DNA of 64,000 nucleotides. It comes from JBBROH01 sp038229595. GTDB taxonomy: Bacteria; Chloroflexota; Chloroflexia; QHBQ01. The stretch spans positions 1-64,000 of the forward strand of contig JBBROH010000001.1 in the NCBI GenBank assembly GCA_038229595.1, given 5' to 3'. How positions within the stretch are numbered: position 1 is the first letter of the stretch; each line of letters begins with the position of its first letter. The position numbers were made by a program, and so were the translations under genes. Of this stretch, positions 43,116 through 51,633 are shown one piece after another. Below the pieces are notes generated by a model. The model did no database searches, was not told the origin of the DNA, and worked only from the letters and a program-made list of their open reading frames with translations.

Positions 43116-43147
43116 ATCATAGCACTTGAGCGTACCGCTGTCAAGGT
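43116..43147 (-). promoter_or_regulatory. dnaJ-hspR promoter with HAIR operator
   Basis: On the minus strand a consensus promoter is present: TTGACA (43144 to 43139), 17 bases, TATGAT (43121 to 43116, in TGCTATGAT). In the same bases CTTGA-N11-TCAAG (43125-43145) matches the HspR operator and covers the -35 and spacer. Confidence 0.9.
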
Positions 43148-43253
43148 GCGGGCGCATTAGAGGATGGTTTGAACCCGGCCCCAAGTAGCAACTAGCACGC
43201 TGGCCCCGCAATTGCTTGTAGCCAGCAAGCAACAGGCACCAGGAGACCACAAG

Positions 43254-43481
43254 ATGGAGAGTAACCCAAACAGTCTGATCCCGCCACTCAACCCAACTAC
43301 GCAGCCTGCCGACGAGCAGGACCAGCCTGCGCCCTTCGCTCTCGACGCTATCTTCGACGCGCCGCAGCCTGCGCCTGCCCCGACTGAAGATGCCCTGCCC
43401 CCGCTCAAGCTGCCGCCCCAGGGCCAGCAACTCAGCCAGCCACAACCAGCATCGCCACCCCCGCCCGACGACGACTTCTAG
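43254..43481 (+). CDS. Small proline-rich acidic protein
   Basis: A 75-residue protein from ATG 43254, nine bases after AGGAG. It is dominated by Pro, Gln, Ala and Asp (MESNPNSLIPPLNPTTQ..., ending PPPPDDDF) with no hydrophobic span, so it is probably disordered. Its TAG overlaps the convergent glycosyltransferase stop by 4 bases. Function unknown; I rate it as a real gene on the ribosome site and composition only. Confidence 0.5.
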   Translation: MESNPNSLIPPLNPTTQPADEQDQPAPFALDAIFDAPQPAPAPTEDALPPLKLPPQGQQLSQPQPASPPPPDDDF

Positions 43482-44416
43482 CCCTTCAGGCGGAAGACCT
43501 GGCCGTAGACTCGCCAGCGTTGGCGAAGCTCCTGCTCGTCAAACTGACCGCGTATCTGCTTGTGCCAATCGGCCAGTGCATTCCAGAGCATAGCTGTGCG
43601 CGTGAGCAGGCGGGCGACAGCACGGAAGGCGGGTGGCTTGTGCAGACGATAATAGCGCGCCCGGCTGCGCTGCAACTCTACGAACATCCGCCCCGGCTGT
43701 TGGCGGGTGCTTTGGCCCGCAAAGTGGATGAAGCGGGCGACGGGCAGGCTGTAGACCTGCCAGCCGCTGGCTCGAATGCGCTGCTGCCAGTCTACCTCCT
43801 CCGCGTACATGAAGAAGCCCTCGTCGAAGCCGCCAGTCTGCTCAAAGGCGGCGCGGCGGATGCCCATTGCCGCGCCGAGGATGAAGTCGGGGCGGAAGGG
43901 TTGCTCGTAGCCAGCTACATCCTCGTTGTAGCGACCGTTCAGCGGCGTATCGGTCAAGCGGGGGAGCAGGGGGAACAGGTCGAGGGCTACCTGCACGAGA
44001 GTGGGGAAGCGGAAGGCACTGCGCTGCACGCTACCATCCGCGTTGAGCAGGCGGGGACCGACTATGCCCGCATCTGGCTGAGCGTCCAGGAAGGCAACTA
44101 TCGCGCGCAAGGCTCCTGTCTGCACCAGTGTGTCGCTGTTAAGTAGCAGCAGGTGGCGACCGCCAGCGGCGCACAGCCCCAGATTAGCGGCAGTGCCGTA
44201 GCCCCGATTGCTGCCCGTCGCTATCACCCGCAGCGCAGGGTAGCTTTGGTGCAGAGCCGTCACGCTGTCGTCGGTCGAGTCGTTGTCTACTACGAGCAGT
44301 TCGGCAACGAGGCTGCTCCCATGCAGGTCGGCGTAGATCGAGGCTACGCACTGGCGCAGCAGCAGGCTGGTGTTGTAGTTGACGATGATGATCGAGAGGT
44401 CTGCTGTGCTTGTCAT
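43478..44416 (-). CDS. Glycosyltransferase family 2 (rhamnosyltransferase-like)
   Basis: A 312-residue GT-A enzyme. SIIIVNYNTSLLLRQCV opens the nucleotide fold, ELLVVDNDSTDDS carries the Asp residues, and LLLLNSDTL holds the metal-binding pair. AAMGIRRAAFEQTGGFDEGFFMYAEEVDWQQRIRASGW (about 195-232) is the acceptor block of WbbL-like rhamnosyltransferases. It probably adds a sugar to a surface glycan but stands apart from the main cluster. Confidence 0.87.
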   Translation of the reverse strand: MTSTADLSIIIVNYNTSLLLRQCVASIYADLHGSSLVAELLVVDNDSTDDSVTALHQSYPALRVIATGSNRGYGTAANLGLCAAGGRHLLLLNSDTLVQTGALRAIVAFLDAQPDAGIVGPRLLNADGSVQRSAFRFPTLVQVALDLFPLLPRLTDTPLNGRYNEDVAGYEQPFRPDFILGAAMGIRRAAFEQTGGFDEGFFMYAEEVDWQQRIRASGWQVYSLPVARFIHFAGQSTRQQPGRMFVELQRSRARYYRLHKPPAFRAVARLLTRTAMLWNALADWHKQIRGQFDEQELRQRWRVYGQVFRLKG

Positions 44417-44482
44417 TGGCCCACCATTGTGTTAGAATCTGGCGCAATCCTTGCCGCTGTCGCCCTATCTTAGCACAGCAAA

Positions 44483-44488
44483 TATAAT
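44483..44488 (+). promoter_or_regulatory. -10 element for fabF
   Basis: TATAAT lies 54 bases before the fabF ATG; a second, weaker TTAGAAT is found at 44432-44438. The upstream -35 is unclear. Confidence 0.5.
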
Positions 44489-44542
44489 CATTCAAGCCGG
44501 GATGTTGTTGGAAGTGGCTTACCCGCGCAGAAGCAAGTTTTC

Positions 44543-45787
44543 ATGTACAAACAACGTAGAGTAGTAATCACTGGTCTGGGGGCGATCACCCCCCTCGGCA
44601 ACTCGGTAGCGGCTTATTGGCAGGCTCTCCTGGCCGGACGGTCAGGTATCGGCTACTACACCCGCTTCGACGCAAGCGGCTACCCAACCCGTATTGGCGG
44701 TGAGGTGCGCGACTTTGCGCCAGAGGACTACATGACCGCGAAAGAGGTGAGCCGCAGCAGCCGCGTCACCCACTTCGCCATTGCTAGCGCGACCGATGCC
44801 TGGCGCGATGCCTGTCTGCCAGCCGTGCTGGACGAGCCAGAGGATTACGGCGTGCTGCTGGGGGTGGGCAACGTCAGCTTCCCCGAAACCGAGGTGGCGG
44901 CCCGCACCCTGTTCGAGCGTGGCGGCCAACGCGTCTCCCCCCACTATGTTCCCGCCAGCCTGCCTAATATGCCAGCGGCGGCGGTGGCGACTCGCTTCGG
45001 CTTGCGCGGCTACCTCTCCACCGTGGCGGCAGCCTGCGCCACCGGCAACGTAGCGATTGGCGAGGCCGCCCATGTGATCCGCAGGGGCGATGCCGAGGTG
45101 ATGCTGACTGGCGGTTATGAGGCGGCCATCTGCTTGCTGGGCCAGGCTGCCTTCAACGCCCTACACGCGATGAGCCAGCGCAACGACGCGCCAGAGGCTG
45201 CCAGTCGTCCCTTCGACTGCGAACGTGACGGCTTCGTAGCGGGCGAGGGTGGGGCAACCCTGGTGTTGGAGGAGATGGAACACGCGGTCGCTCGTGGCGC
45301 GCGCATCTACGCCGAGGTGCTGGGTTATGGGGCGACCGCCGACGCTTACCACCCGGTTGCGCCCCGGCCCGATGGTGCGGGGGCGGCGGCGGCGATGCGG
45401 CGCGCCCTCAAGAGTGCGGGGGTTGCCCCAGAGGAAGTGGATTACATCAACGCGCATGGCACCAGCACGGTGCTGAACGACGTGAGCGAGACCAACGCGA
45501 TCAAGCTCGTCTTCGGGTCGCTGGCCCAGCGGATACCAATCAGCGCGACCAAATCCATGCTCGGCCACCTGCTCAGTGCGGCGGGGGCAGTGGAGGCAGT
45601 CGCCAGCGTAATGACCATCCACGACGGCGTGATCCACCCGACGATCAACTATCACACCCCTGACCCGGCCTGCGACCTCGACTACGTGCCGAACGTAGCC
45701 CGCAGGCAGCGGGTACGGACTGTCCTCTCCAACTCGTTCGGCTTCGGCGGCCAAAACGCCTGCCTGGTGCTGCGGGCCTGGGACTGA
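44543..45787 (+). CDS. fabF: Beta-ketoacyl-ACP synthase II
   Basis: A 414-residue condensing enzyme of fatty acid elongation. The thiolase fold carries the catalytic triad: Cys in AAACATGN (about residue 166), His in NAHGTSTVLND (about 305) and His in KSMLGHLLSAAGA (about 342). The start is VVITGLGAITPLGN, as in FabF, and the end is NSFGFGGQNACLVL. The first His pair marks it as FabF/FabB type. No acyl carrier protein or other fab gene is next to it. Confidence 0.92.
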   Translation: MYKQRRVVITGLGAITPLGNSVAAYWQALLAGRSGIGYYTRFDASGYPTRIGGEVRDFAPEDYMTAKEVSRSSRVTHFAIASATDAWRDACLPAVLDEPEDYGVLLGVGNVSFPETEVAARTLFERGGQRVSPHYVPASLPNMPAAAVATRFGLRGYLSTVAAACATGNVAIGEAAHVIRRGDAEVMLTGGYEAAICLLGQAAFNALHAMSQRNDAPEAASRPFDCERDGFVAGEGGATLVLEEMEHAVARGARIYAEVLGYGATADAYHPVAPRPDGAGAAAAMRRALKSAGVAPEEVDYINAHGTSTVLNDVSETNAIKLVFGSLAQRIPISATKSMLGHLLSAAGAVEAVASVMTIHDGVIHPTINYHTPDPACDLDYVPNVARRQRVRTVLSNSFGFGGQNACLVLRAWD

Positions 45788-45852
45788 GTAGAGGCTGGAC
45801 TACGGTTTGCTGAGAAGTGGAGGCGGGGGTGGCTTGCCTGCGCCACATAGGT

Positions 45853-45858
45853 TATAAT
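45853..45858 (+). promoter_or_regulatory. -10 element for the NERD-domain gene
   Basis: TATAAT in GGTTATAATAG, about 70 bases before the ATG at 45928. Confidence 0.5.
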
Positions 45859-45927
45859 AGTCGGGTGAGGGCGCGTCTCTTTGCGCCCAGCATCCTTGTT
45901 CAAGATAACCATGCAGAAGGTAGGCTA

Positions 45928-47058
45928 ATGCAAACTTTTGTCAATCGGGCATACATCAAGGCCAGGCTCCAGCTAGCCCGGCGGTTGCAGATTATCGGCT
46001 TCGTGATCCTCGGTGGCGCGTTCCTCCTTGCGTTCCTGCCTGGTGGCATCCTCGGCAGCGGTGCCGCAGCGACTAGCAGCGACTGCGGCGCGGTACTCAC
46101 AGGCACCCAGACGATCAGCAACACGCTCAAGGCAGGCAGCGGTGTAGTTAGCAGCAGCCTGCCCCTAACCAGCAGCGGGGTAGTCAGCGGCACAGCGGGT
46201 GGCGCGGCAACTGCGCCCGCTACCTCTGGCATCAGCCTGCTGATCTACTACATCGGGCTGATCGTTGGCTTCTTCGTAATGACCAGCGGGCAGTGGCTCA
46301 ACCGCAAGTGGAAGGAGGAGCCGCACAAGAAGCTGGTGGCCGAGTTGCACGACTTCAACAACCGCTATGTCTTCTACAACTATCTGCCCCTCAGCCGCGC
46401 CCTGGTGCTTGACCACATGATCGCTGGGCCAGGCGGCTTCCTGGTGATCCAGTTGCAGCAGGATTATGGCCGCATCATCTGCCGCAACAACCGCTGGCAA
46501 CGGCGCGTGGGCTTCATCGACCGCATTGGCTCTATCGGCGCACCCGCCCTCGGCAACCCCACCCTTGCCCTAGACGCGCAGATCGTCAACCTGACCAACT
46601 TCCTCAAGGCCCAGGGGGTCGCCAACCCAACGGTCAAGGGGGCGATTGTCTTCAGCAACGACCGGGCGCAGATCGACATAGATGGCTGCAAGTACCCGGT
46701 CTTTGAACACATCTTCCTCAGCCGCTTCGTGCGCGAGAAGCTGTCGTTCAACGAGGGCGATCTTGCCCATGAGGGCGACGAGGAGCAGGTGTCTGCCCGC
46801 CCGCTTTCGATGACCGAGCGCACAAAGGTGAACAGTAGCCTGCTTGCGCTGATGGGTGAGGTGGAGGAGGTTGGCAAGCAGCAGGAGCCAGTCAAGGGGG
46901 CTGTCCCCAGCCGCACTCCCGCCCGCACTACTACCAGCCGCCCAACCGCCGTGCCACGCACAGGATCGCAGGCTCGCCAGGGAATCATGGAGACCGCTCG
47001 GCAGCGCGCCGAGGCCAACCGTGCTAAGGCCGATAAGGCCAAGAGTGGCGGCAAGTAG
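45928..47058 (+). CDS. Membrane protein with NERD-like domain
   Basis: A 376-residue protein. ATG 45928 follows AAGGTAGG; the frame is open earlier but without a ribosome site. Two membrane spans (about residues 19-45 and 100-120) bracket a Ser/Gly/Ala-rich extracellular linker. The cytoplasmic part has HDFNNRYVFYNYLPLSRALVLDHMIAGPGGFLVIQLQQDYG, resembling the NERD (nuclease-related) pattern, but the usual Lys-rich E-x-K core is not clear. The C-terminus is basic and Ala/Lys-rich. It is 14 bases before a penicillin-binding protein gene and probably cotranscribed. Any nuclease activity is unproven. Confidence 0.65.
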   Translation: MQTFVNRAYIKARLQLARRLQIIGFVILGGAFLLAFLPGGILGSGAAATSSDCGAVLTGTQTISNTLKAGSGVVSSSLPLTSSGVVSGTAGGAATAPATSGISLLIYYIGLIVGFFVMTSGQWLNRKWKEEPHKKLVAELHDFNNRYVFYNYLPLSRALVLDHMIAGPGGFLVIQLQQDYGRIICRNNRWQRRVGFIDRIGSIGAPALGNPTLALDAQIVNLTNFLKAQGVANPTVKGAIVFSNDRAQIDIDGCKYPVFEHIFLSRFVREKLSFNEGDLAHEGDEEQVSARPLSMTERTKVNSSLLALMGEVEEVGKQQEPVKGAVPSRTPARTTTSRPTAVPRTGSQARQGIMETARQRAEANRAKADKAKSGGK

Positions 47059-47072
47059 GTAGGAGTAGCTGG

Positions 47073-48800
47073 ATGAAACGTGTACTGGCGGCCCTGGTAG
47101 TAGCCCTGGTAGCTGCTCTGCTTTTCTACGGTTATTACAGCCGCAGCGACCAGACGTGGCTACTTTGCCTGCTGGCTAGCTTCCCTGGGCTGCTCTACCT
47201 GGTCTGGCAGGGGATGCCCCAACCGAGCAGCGAGACCAATCGCACGTTGCAGCGGCTGGGCGGCACCCTGATTGCGTGCTTCATGCTGATCAGCGTCCAC
47301 CTGCTCTACCAGCAGGTAGTAGCTGCCCCCACTATCCGCTCGAAGATCGGCAGCCAGGGGACGGATAACCCGATCAGCGACCCCCGCCGGGCCGATGCCG
47401 AGTTGCGCGTGCGGCGTGGGCGCATCTTTGCTGCGGACGGCCAGCCCATTGCGGACACCACAGTGTTGCCAGATGGCTACGTTGCCCGCAGCTACCCCAA
47501 TGCGTATACTGGCTATCTTGCTGGCTACTACAGCCCGCTCCGCTTTGGCAACTTTGGTTTGGAGAACCTCTACGACGACTACTTGAGCGGGCGCAAGGGC
47601 AACAACCCCCTGCTCGAAGCGGAGAACAACCTGCTGCATCGCCCTACCTACGGCAGCGACCTCTACCTCACCCTGCAAGCGGACGTGCAGGAGGTGGCCC
47701 AGGATGCGCTGGCGGGCTGTGGCGGCCCGCAAAGGGGAGTCTGTCGCGGGGCGGTGGTTGTTCTCGATGTGCAGACGGGTGCGGTGCTGGCGATGGCAAG
47801 CAACCCGCGCTTCGACCCCGGCCAGATCACCGCTGACCCCGCCAGCGACCCGAAGGCCGAGCGCGACCGCATTACCGCTTACTGGAACGGGTTGGTCAAC
47901 GACCCCAGCAACCCCCTAGTCTTGCGAGCGACGGCGGGCCGTTACCCTCCCGGCTCTACCTTCAAGACGGTGACGCTGGTTGCTGGGCTGGATACTGGCA
48001 AGTACACCCTCGCCAGCCCCTTCAACGACCCAGGGCAGGTTAGCCTCAACAATCAGACCGTCTACGACTGCACTACCTGTCGGCCCGCTGGCACTGGCCC
48101 ACGCTACTCGCTAGTTGAGGGCTACAAGTGGTCGCTCAACGTCGTCTTCGCCATGATCGCCAACAACCTGGGCGCAGGCGAGATGGCGAAGTACATTAGC
48201 AGCTTCTACATCAGCCGCGACTTGCAGGCCGACTTTGACCTGGCGACCAGCAGCCTATGCAGCACCGCCGCCCCGACCGACATTCAGTGCATCCTCAGCG
48301 GCCCAGAGGCGAAGAACCTGAACGTCGCCAGCAGTTATGGGCAAGGGCAGTTGCAAGTTACTCCCCTGCACATGGCCCTGATCGCTGCCACCGTCGGGCG
48401 CGGCGGCGAGTTGCCCCGCCCCTACCTGGTTGACCACATCAGCCAGCACCCGGCTAGCGAGGGGCAGCCGGGCCGCGTGCTGCAAAAGACCAGCCCCCAA
48501 ATGCTGACTCGCGTGATGACCCCGCAGACGGCATCCACAGCGCGGCAGGCGATGTACACCGGTGTGCAGAGCGGCTGGGCGAACGGCGCAGCGATCCCCG
48601 GCTGGGTAGTCGGTGGCAAGACTGGCACCGCCGAGACCGGGCGCGGCACCAACCACGCCTGGTTCATTGCGATCATGGGCAAGGACGCGAGCAGCCCCCA
48701 GTATGCGATCTGTGCAATGATCGAGAACGGTGGCGAAGGTAGCTCCTACGCCATGCCGATTGCCAAACGGGTGATGAGTTATATCGCAGGGCGCAAGTAG
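47073..48800 (+). CDS. Class B penicillin-binding protein (PbpA/FtsI-like)
   Basis: A 575-residue peptidoglycan transpeptidase with two or three N-terminal membrane spans (residues 1-100), then a periplasm-facing pedestal. Penicillin-binding motifs are in order: PGSTFK (S-x-x-K, about 295), SLN in KWSLNVVF (S-x-N, about 353), and GGKTGTAETG (K-T-G, about 515). The pedestal reads RRGRIFAADGQPIADT, as in FtsI and PbpA. TAGGAG precedes the ATG. It cross-links peptides during growth or division. Most relatives sit in division clusters with rodA or ftsW; here its neighbour is a NERD-like membrane protein. Confidence 0.9.
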   Translation: MKRVLAALVVALVAALLFYGYYSRSDQTWLLCLLASFPGLLYLVWQGMPQPSSETNRTLQRLGGTLIACFMLISVHLLYQQVVAAPTIRSKIGSQGTDNPISDPRRADAELRVRRGRIFAADGQPIADTTVLPDGYVARSYPNAYTGYLAGYYSPLRFGNFGLENLYDDYLSGRKGNNPLLEAENNLLHRPTYGSDLYLTLQADVQEVAQDALAGCGGPQRGVCRGAVVVLDVQTGAVLAMASNPRFDPGQITADPASDPKAERDRITAYWNGLVNDPSNPLVLRATAGRYPPGSTFKTVTLVAGLDTGKYTLASPFNDPGQVSLNNQTVYDCTTCRPAGTGPRYSLVEGYKWSLNVVFAMIANNLGAGEMAKYISSFYISRDLQADFDLATSSLCSTAAPTDIQCILSGPEAKNLNVASSYGQGQLQVTPLHMALIAATVGRGGELPRPYLVDHISQHPASEGQPGRVLQKTSPQMLTRVMTPQTASTARQAMYTGVQSGWANGAAIPGWVVGGKTGTAETGRGTNHAWFIAIMGKDASSPQYAICAMIENGGEGSSYAMPIAKRVMSYIAGRK

Positions 48801-48816
48801 CAGCCGCCCAGTTTGG

Positions 48817-48822
48817 TATAAT
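48817..48822 (+). promoter_or_regulatory. -10 element for argS
   Basis: TATAAT lies 31 bases before the argS ATG. It overlaps an in-frame ATG at 48821, which therefore cannot be the translation start of a transcript made here. Confidence 0.6.
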
Positions 48823-48853
48823 GACAGCCTATCTTAGTTTAGGAGCCAGCCCC

Positions 48854-50935
48854 ATGTACCAGAATATCAAAGCCGAGTTGATCGCCGACCTGCATCACGC
48901 TATTGCTGCTGTGGGCCTGACCCCCCCCGCCAGCCTCGATCTCAAGTATCTATCGGGGGCATTGAGCGGCACCTGGGGCTACGCCAGTTCGGTTAGCTTC
49001 CAACTGGGCAAGGCGGCCAAGCTCAACCCCGTGGCGGTGGCCGAGCTTGTCGCCGCCCAATTGCCCGCCCGCGAGGGGATCGATCACGTGGAGACGGTCA
49101 AGGGCTACATCAACTTCTACCTGGATAGCAACTGGTTCGCCAACCAGGTGGTTAGCACCGTCCTGCGCGACGGGCCGAACTATGGGCAGGCCGCCCCAGT
49201 CGGGTTGCGGGTGATGATCGAGTTTTCGCAGCCGAACACCCACAAAGCCTTCCACGTCGGCCACCTGCGGAACGCCTGCCTCGGTAGCACGGTGGTCAAC
49301 ATCCTACGCAAGGCTGGCTACGAGGTGATCGGCGCGAACTACATTGGCGACAGTGGCGCGCACGTGATCAAGTGCCTCTGGTGCTACCTGCGCTTCCACA
49401 ACGGCCAGGAGCCAGAGAGCGGCAAGGGTATCTGGCTTAATCGCGTCTACTCCGAAGGCAACGCCCGCCTGGAGTACCGCAATGAGGTGCTGAGTCAGGT
49501 GCGCGACTGGGTGCAGGAGGACGCAGCGGCCACCGCTACCGCCACCGCCTACCTCACCGCCAGCCCCAGCCCCGATGCAGCCTACCTGCGGGCGGCACTG
49601 CTGGGCAAGGACGGCCCCGACTACAAGGCTTTCAGCGACCATGATCTGATCTGCGACCTGTTCGACCGCCTGAGCGCAGACCGCCCTAGCAGCTTGACCG
49701 CCAACCGCGACTGGTGGGCGCAGGTTCCGGGCTGGGTGGCAGAGCAGCGCGCCCTCTGGCAGCGGTGGGAGCAGCAAGACCCGGAGTTGCTACAACTCTG
49801 GCGCGCCACCCGCGATTGGAGTATGGAGGAGTTCTACCACATCTATGAGCAATTGAACATCAAGTTCGATGCCTGGTTCTTTGAGAGTGAGGTAGAGGAG
49901 GAGGGTAAGCTGCTGGTCGCCGAGTTGGTGCGCCGTGGCCTGGCCCACGACGAGCGGCCAGTCGGCCCCGTCTACGTCAAGCTGGACGATGCTATCCGCG
50001 CCGACCCCGAATTGAGCCAGAAGTACGCGAAGCAGCTTGCGGGCAGCAATCCCGACGGCAGCGCGAAGGAGGTCTGGCGCACCCTGGTGCTGCTCCGCAA
50101 GGACGGCAGTTCGCTGTATGGCAGCAAAGACCTCGCCCTCGCTCGCCTCAAGCTAACCGATTACCACGCCGACCGCCTGGTATACGTGGTCGACGTACGC
50201 CAGTCGCTCTATATGCAGCAGGTCTATAAGCTGCTTGAACTGTTGCGCCTCGGTGATGAGGACAAGTTTCAGCATCTTAGCTACGAAATGGTCACGCTAC
50301 CGGGCGGCGCAATGTCCAGCCGCAAGGGTAACGCTATCTTCTACGAGGAGCTAGCCAGTGGCGCGGTGGAGAAGGCGTTGGCAGTGGTCAACGAGAAGAA
50401 CCCCGACCTAAGCGACGAGTTGAAGCAGGAGATTGCCACCCAGGTTGCCTTTGGCGCGATCCGCTTCGAGATGTTGAGCAAGGACAACAACCGGGTGTTG
50501 GTCTTCGACTGGGAGCGCGCTCTCAACTTCGAGGGCCAGTCTGCCCCCTACATTCAGTACCAGCACGCCCGCGCCTGCTCTGTCCTCCGCAAGGCAGAGC
50601 GGGAGGGGCTGGCGGCTCCCCAAGCAGGCGGCAGCTTCCAGTTTGCCGACCTGACGAAGGAGGAGACCGCCTTGCTGGAACTGATCGCCCGCTACCCCGA
50701 CGAGTTGCAGCGCGCCGCCGAGCAGTACCGCCCGATCAACATGACCAGCTATCTGTTCGAGTTGGCTGATGCCTTCTCTACCTTCTATGACAAATGTCCA
50801 ATCCTCAAGTCGGCAGCGCAGGTACAGGCCGCCCGCCTCGCCCTGACCCAGGCCACGCGCCAGACCATCGCCAACGCCCTCACCGACGTAGGTGTGGCGG
50901 CACCGCAGCAGATGTTAGCTGCCCCTACTGGGTAG
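48854..50935 (+). CDS. argS: Arginyl-tRNA synthetase
   Basis: This class I enzyme charges tRNA-Arg. The start at ATG 48854 follows AGGAG. Motif HVGH (HIGH class) is in NTHKAFHVGHLRNACLGST (about residue 138), and MSSRKGN plays the KMSKS role (about 486). The Arg N-terminal domain precedes the first motif and the DALR anticodon domain ends the protein (YQHARACSVLRKAE, then MTSYLFELADAFSTFYDKCPI). At 693 residues it is 100 or more longer than the common 550-580; extra sequence lies in the connecting region (about 225-330). Confidence 0.92.
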   Translation: MYQNIKAELIADLHHAIAAVGLTPPASLDLKYLSGALSGTWGYASSVSFQLGKAAKLNPVAVAELVAAQLPAREGIDHVETVKGYINFYLDSNWFANQVVSTVLRDGPNYGQAAPVGLRVMIEFSQPNTHKAFHVGHLRNACLGSTVVNILRKAGYEVIGANYIGDSGAHVIKCLWCYLRFHNGQEPESGKGIWLNRVYSEGNARLEYRNEVLSQVRDWVQEDAAATATATAYLTASPSPDAAYLRAALLGKDGPDYKAFSDHDLICDLFDRLSADRPSSLTANRDWWAQVPGWVAEQRALWQRWEQQDPELLQLWRATRDWSMEEFYHIYEQLNIKFDAWFFESEVEEEGKLLVAELVRRGLAHDERPVGPVYVKLDDAIRADPELSQKYAKQLAGSNPDGSAKEVWRTLVLLRKDGSSLYGSKDLALARLKLTDYHADRLVYVVDVRQSLYMQQVYKLLELLRLGDEDKFQHLSYEMVTLPGGAMSSRKGNAIFYEELASGAVEKALAVVNEKNPDLSDELKQEIATQVAFGAIRFEMLSKDNNRVLVFDWERALNFEGQSAPYIQYQHARACSVLRKAEREGLAAPQAGGSFQFADLTKEETALLELIARYPDELQRAAEQYRPINMTSYLFELADAFSTFYDKCPILKSAAQVQAARLALTQATRQTIANALTDVGVAAPQQMLAAPTG

Positions 50936-50936
50936 C

Positions 50937-50970
50937 AAAAAGGGACGTGACCCTCGCGGATCACGTCCCT
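50937..50970. terminator. Bidirectional terminator between argS and the fasciclin gene
   Basis: A perfect 10-bp stem AGGGACGTGA/TCACGTCCCT (50941-50950 with 50961-50970). On the minus strand it is followed by TTTTT, serving the fasciclin gene. On the plus strand it is followed by CGTTGTTCT, which is weaker for argS. Confidence 0.85.
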
Positions 50971-50993
50971 CGTTGTTCTGGTCGCCAAATGGG

Positions 50994-51398
50994 TTACTTA
51001 GGCAGGATTACGCTGTCGATCACGTGGATTACGCCATTGTCGCATACGATATCGGTCTGCACGACGTTGGCATTGTCTACCTTCACGCCGCCAGAACTCG
51101 CGTCAATGCTCACTTCGCTGCCCTCAACCGTCTTGGCCGAGTGGAGCTTGACCACATCAGCGGCCATTACCTTGCCCGCAACGACGTGGTAGGTGAGAAT
51201 CTTGGTCAACTGGGGGATGTTGCCGAGCAGGCTCTCAACCGTGCCAGCTGGGAGCTTAGCGAAAGCCTCGTCGGTCGGGGCGAAGACGGTGAAGGGGCCA
51301 GCACTCTTGAGCGTGTCCACCAGGCCAGCAGCCTGTACAGCGGCCACCAGGGTCTTGAACGAACCAGCCGCTACAGCGGTATCTACAATATCAGCCAC
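50994..51398 (-). CDS. Single-domain fasciclin (FAS1) protein
   Basis: A 134-residue protein that is one FAS1 domain: SFKTLVAAVQAAGLVDTLKSAGPFTVFAPTDEAFAKLP (H1 motif), then YHVVAGKV and GVIHVIDSVILP (H2 motif). FAS1 domains mediate adhesion. It starts with GTG at 51398, nine bases after AAGGAG, and has no signal peptide, which is unusual for an adhesion protein. Many bacterial single-domain members are similar. It has its own consensus promoter. Confidence 0.9.
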   Translation of the reverse strand: MADIVDTAVAAGSFKTLVAAVQAAGLVDTLKSAGPFTVFAPTDEAFAKLPAGTVESLLGNIPQLTKILTYHVVAGKVMAADVVKLHSAKTVEGSEVSIDASSGGVKVDNANVVQTDIVCDNGVIHVIDSVILPK

Positions 51399-51466
51399 GG
51401 TCGTGATCTCCTTATATGTGAGAACTGCTTGTGCTACTCTGCGTTCGCACCCGCGAACCTATGGCA

Positions 51467-51496
51467 ATGATACCAACCAACTCCATAACCTGTCAA
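51467..51496 (-). promoter_or_regulatory. Promoter for the fasciclin gene
   Basis: On the minus strand TTGACA (51496 to 51491), 18 bases, TATCAT (51472 to 51467), with the GTG start some 70 bases downstream. Confidence 0.7.
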
Positions 51497-51500
51497 TGGT

Positions 51501-51545
51501 ATGCACATGGTTTGCATATACTCTAACACATTGTTAACACTGTTA
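51501..51545. repeat. Cluster of short inverted repeats upstream of the fasciclin promoter
   Basis: ATGCA-N7-TGCAT (51501-51517), then alternating TAACA/TGTTA elements at 51524-51528, 51532-51536, 51534-51538 and 51541-51545, giving a TGTTAACA palindrome. They lie just upstream of the -35 and could be a regulator's binding sites. Confidence 0.5.
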
Positions 51546-51598
51546 TGTCCGCGAAGTGCGAGTTCGCAAAACGGGATGAGGATTGGCACCAAAACCCC

Positions 51599-51627
51599 TT
51601 GCGCTTTCGCATAAACTATGTTATAAT
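51599..51627 (+). promoter_or_regulatory. Promoter of the candidate small RNA
   Basis: TTGCGC (51599-51604), 17 bases, TATAAT (51622-51627), with TG placed for an extended -10 (TGTTATAAT). No gene start follows within 300 bases. Confidence 0.75.
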
Positions 51628-51633
51628 CTTGAC

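Noticed and set aside
48821..48856. ATG at 48821 as argS start
   Set aside because: It overlaps the -10 element; ATG 48854 has an AGGAG.
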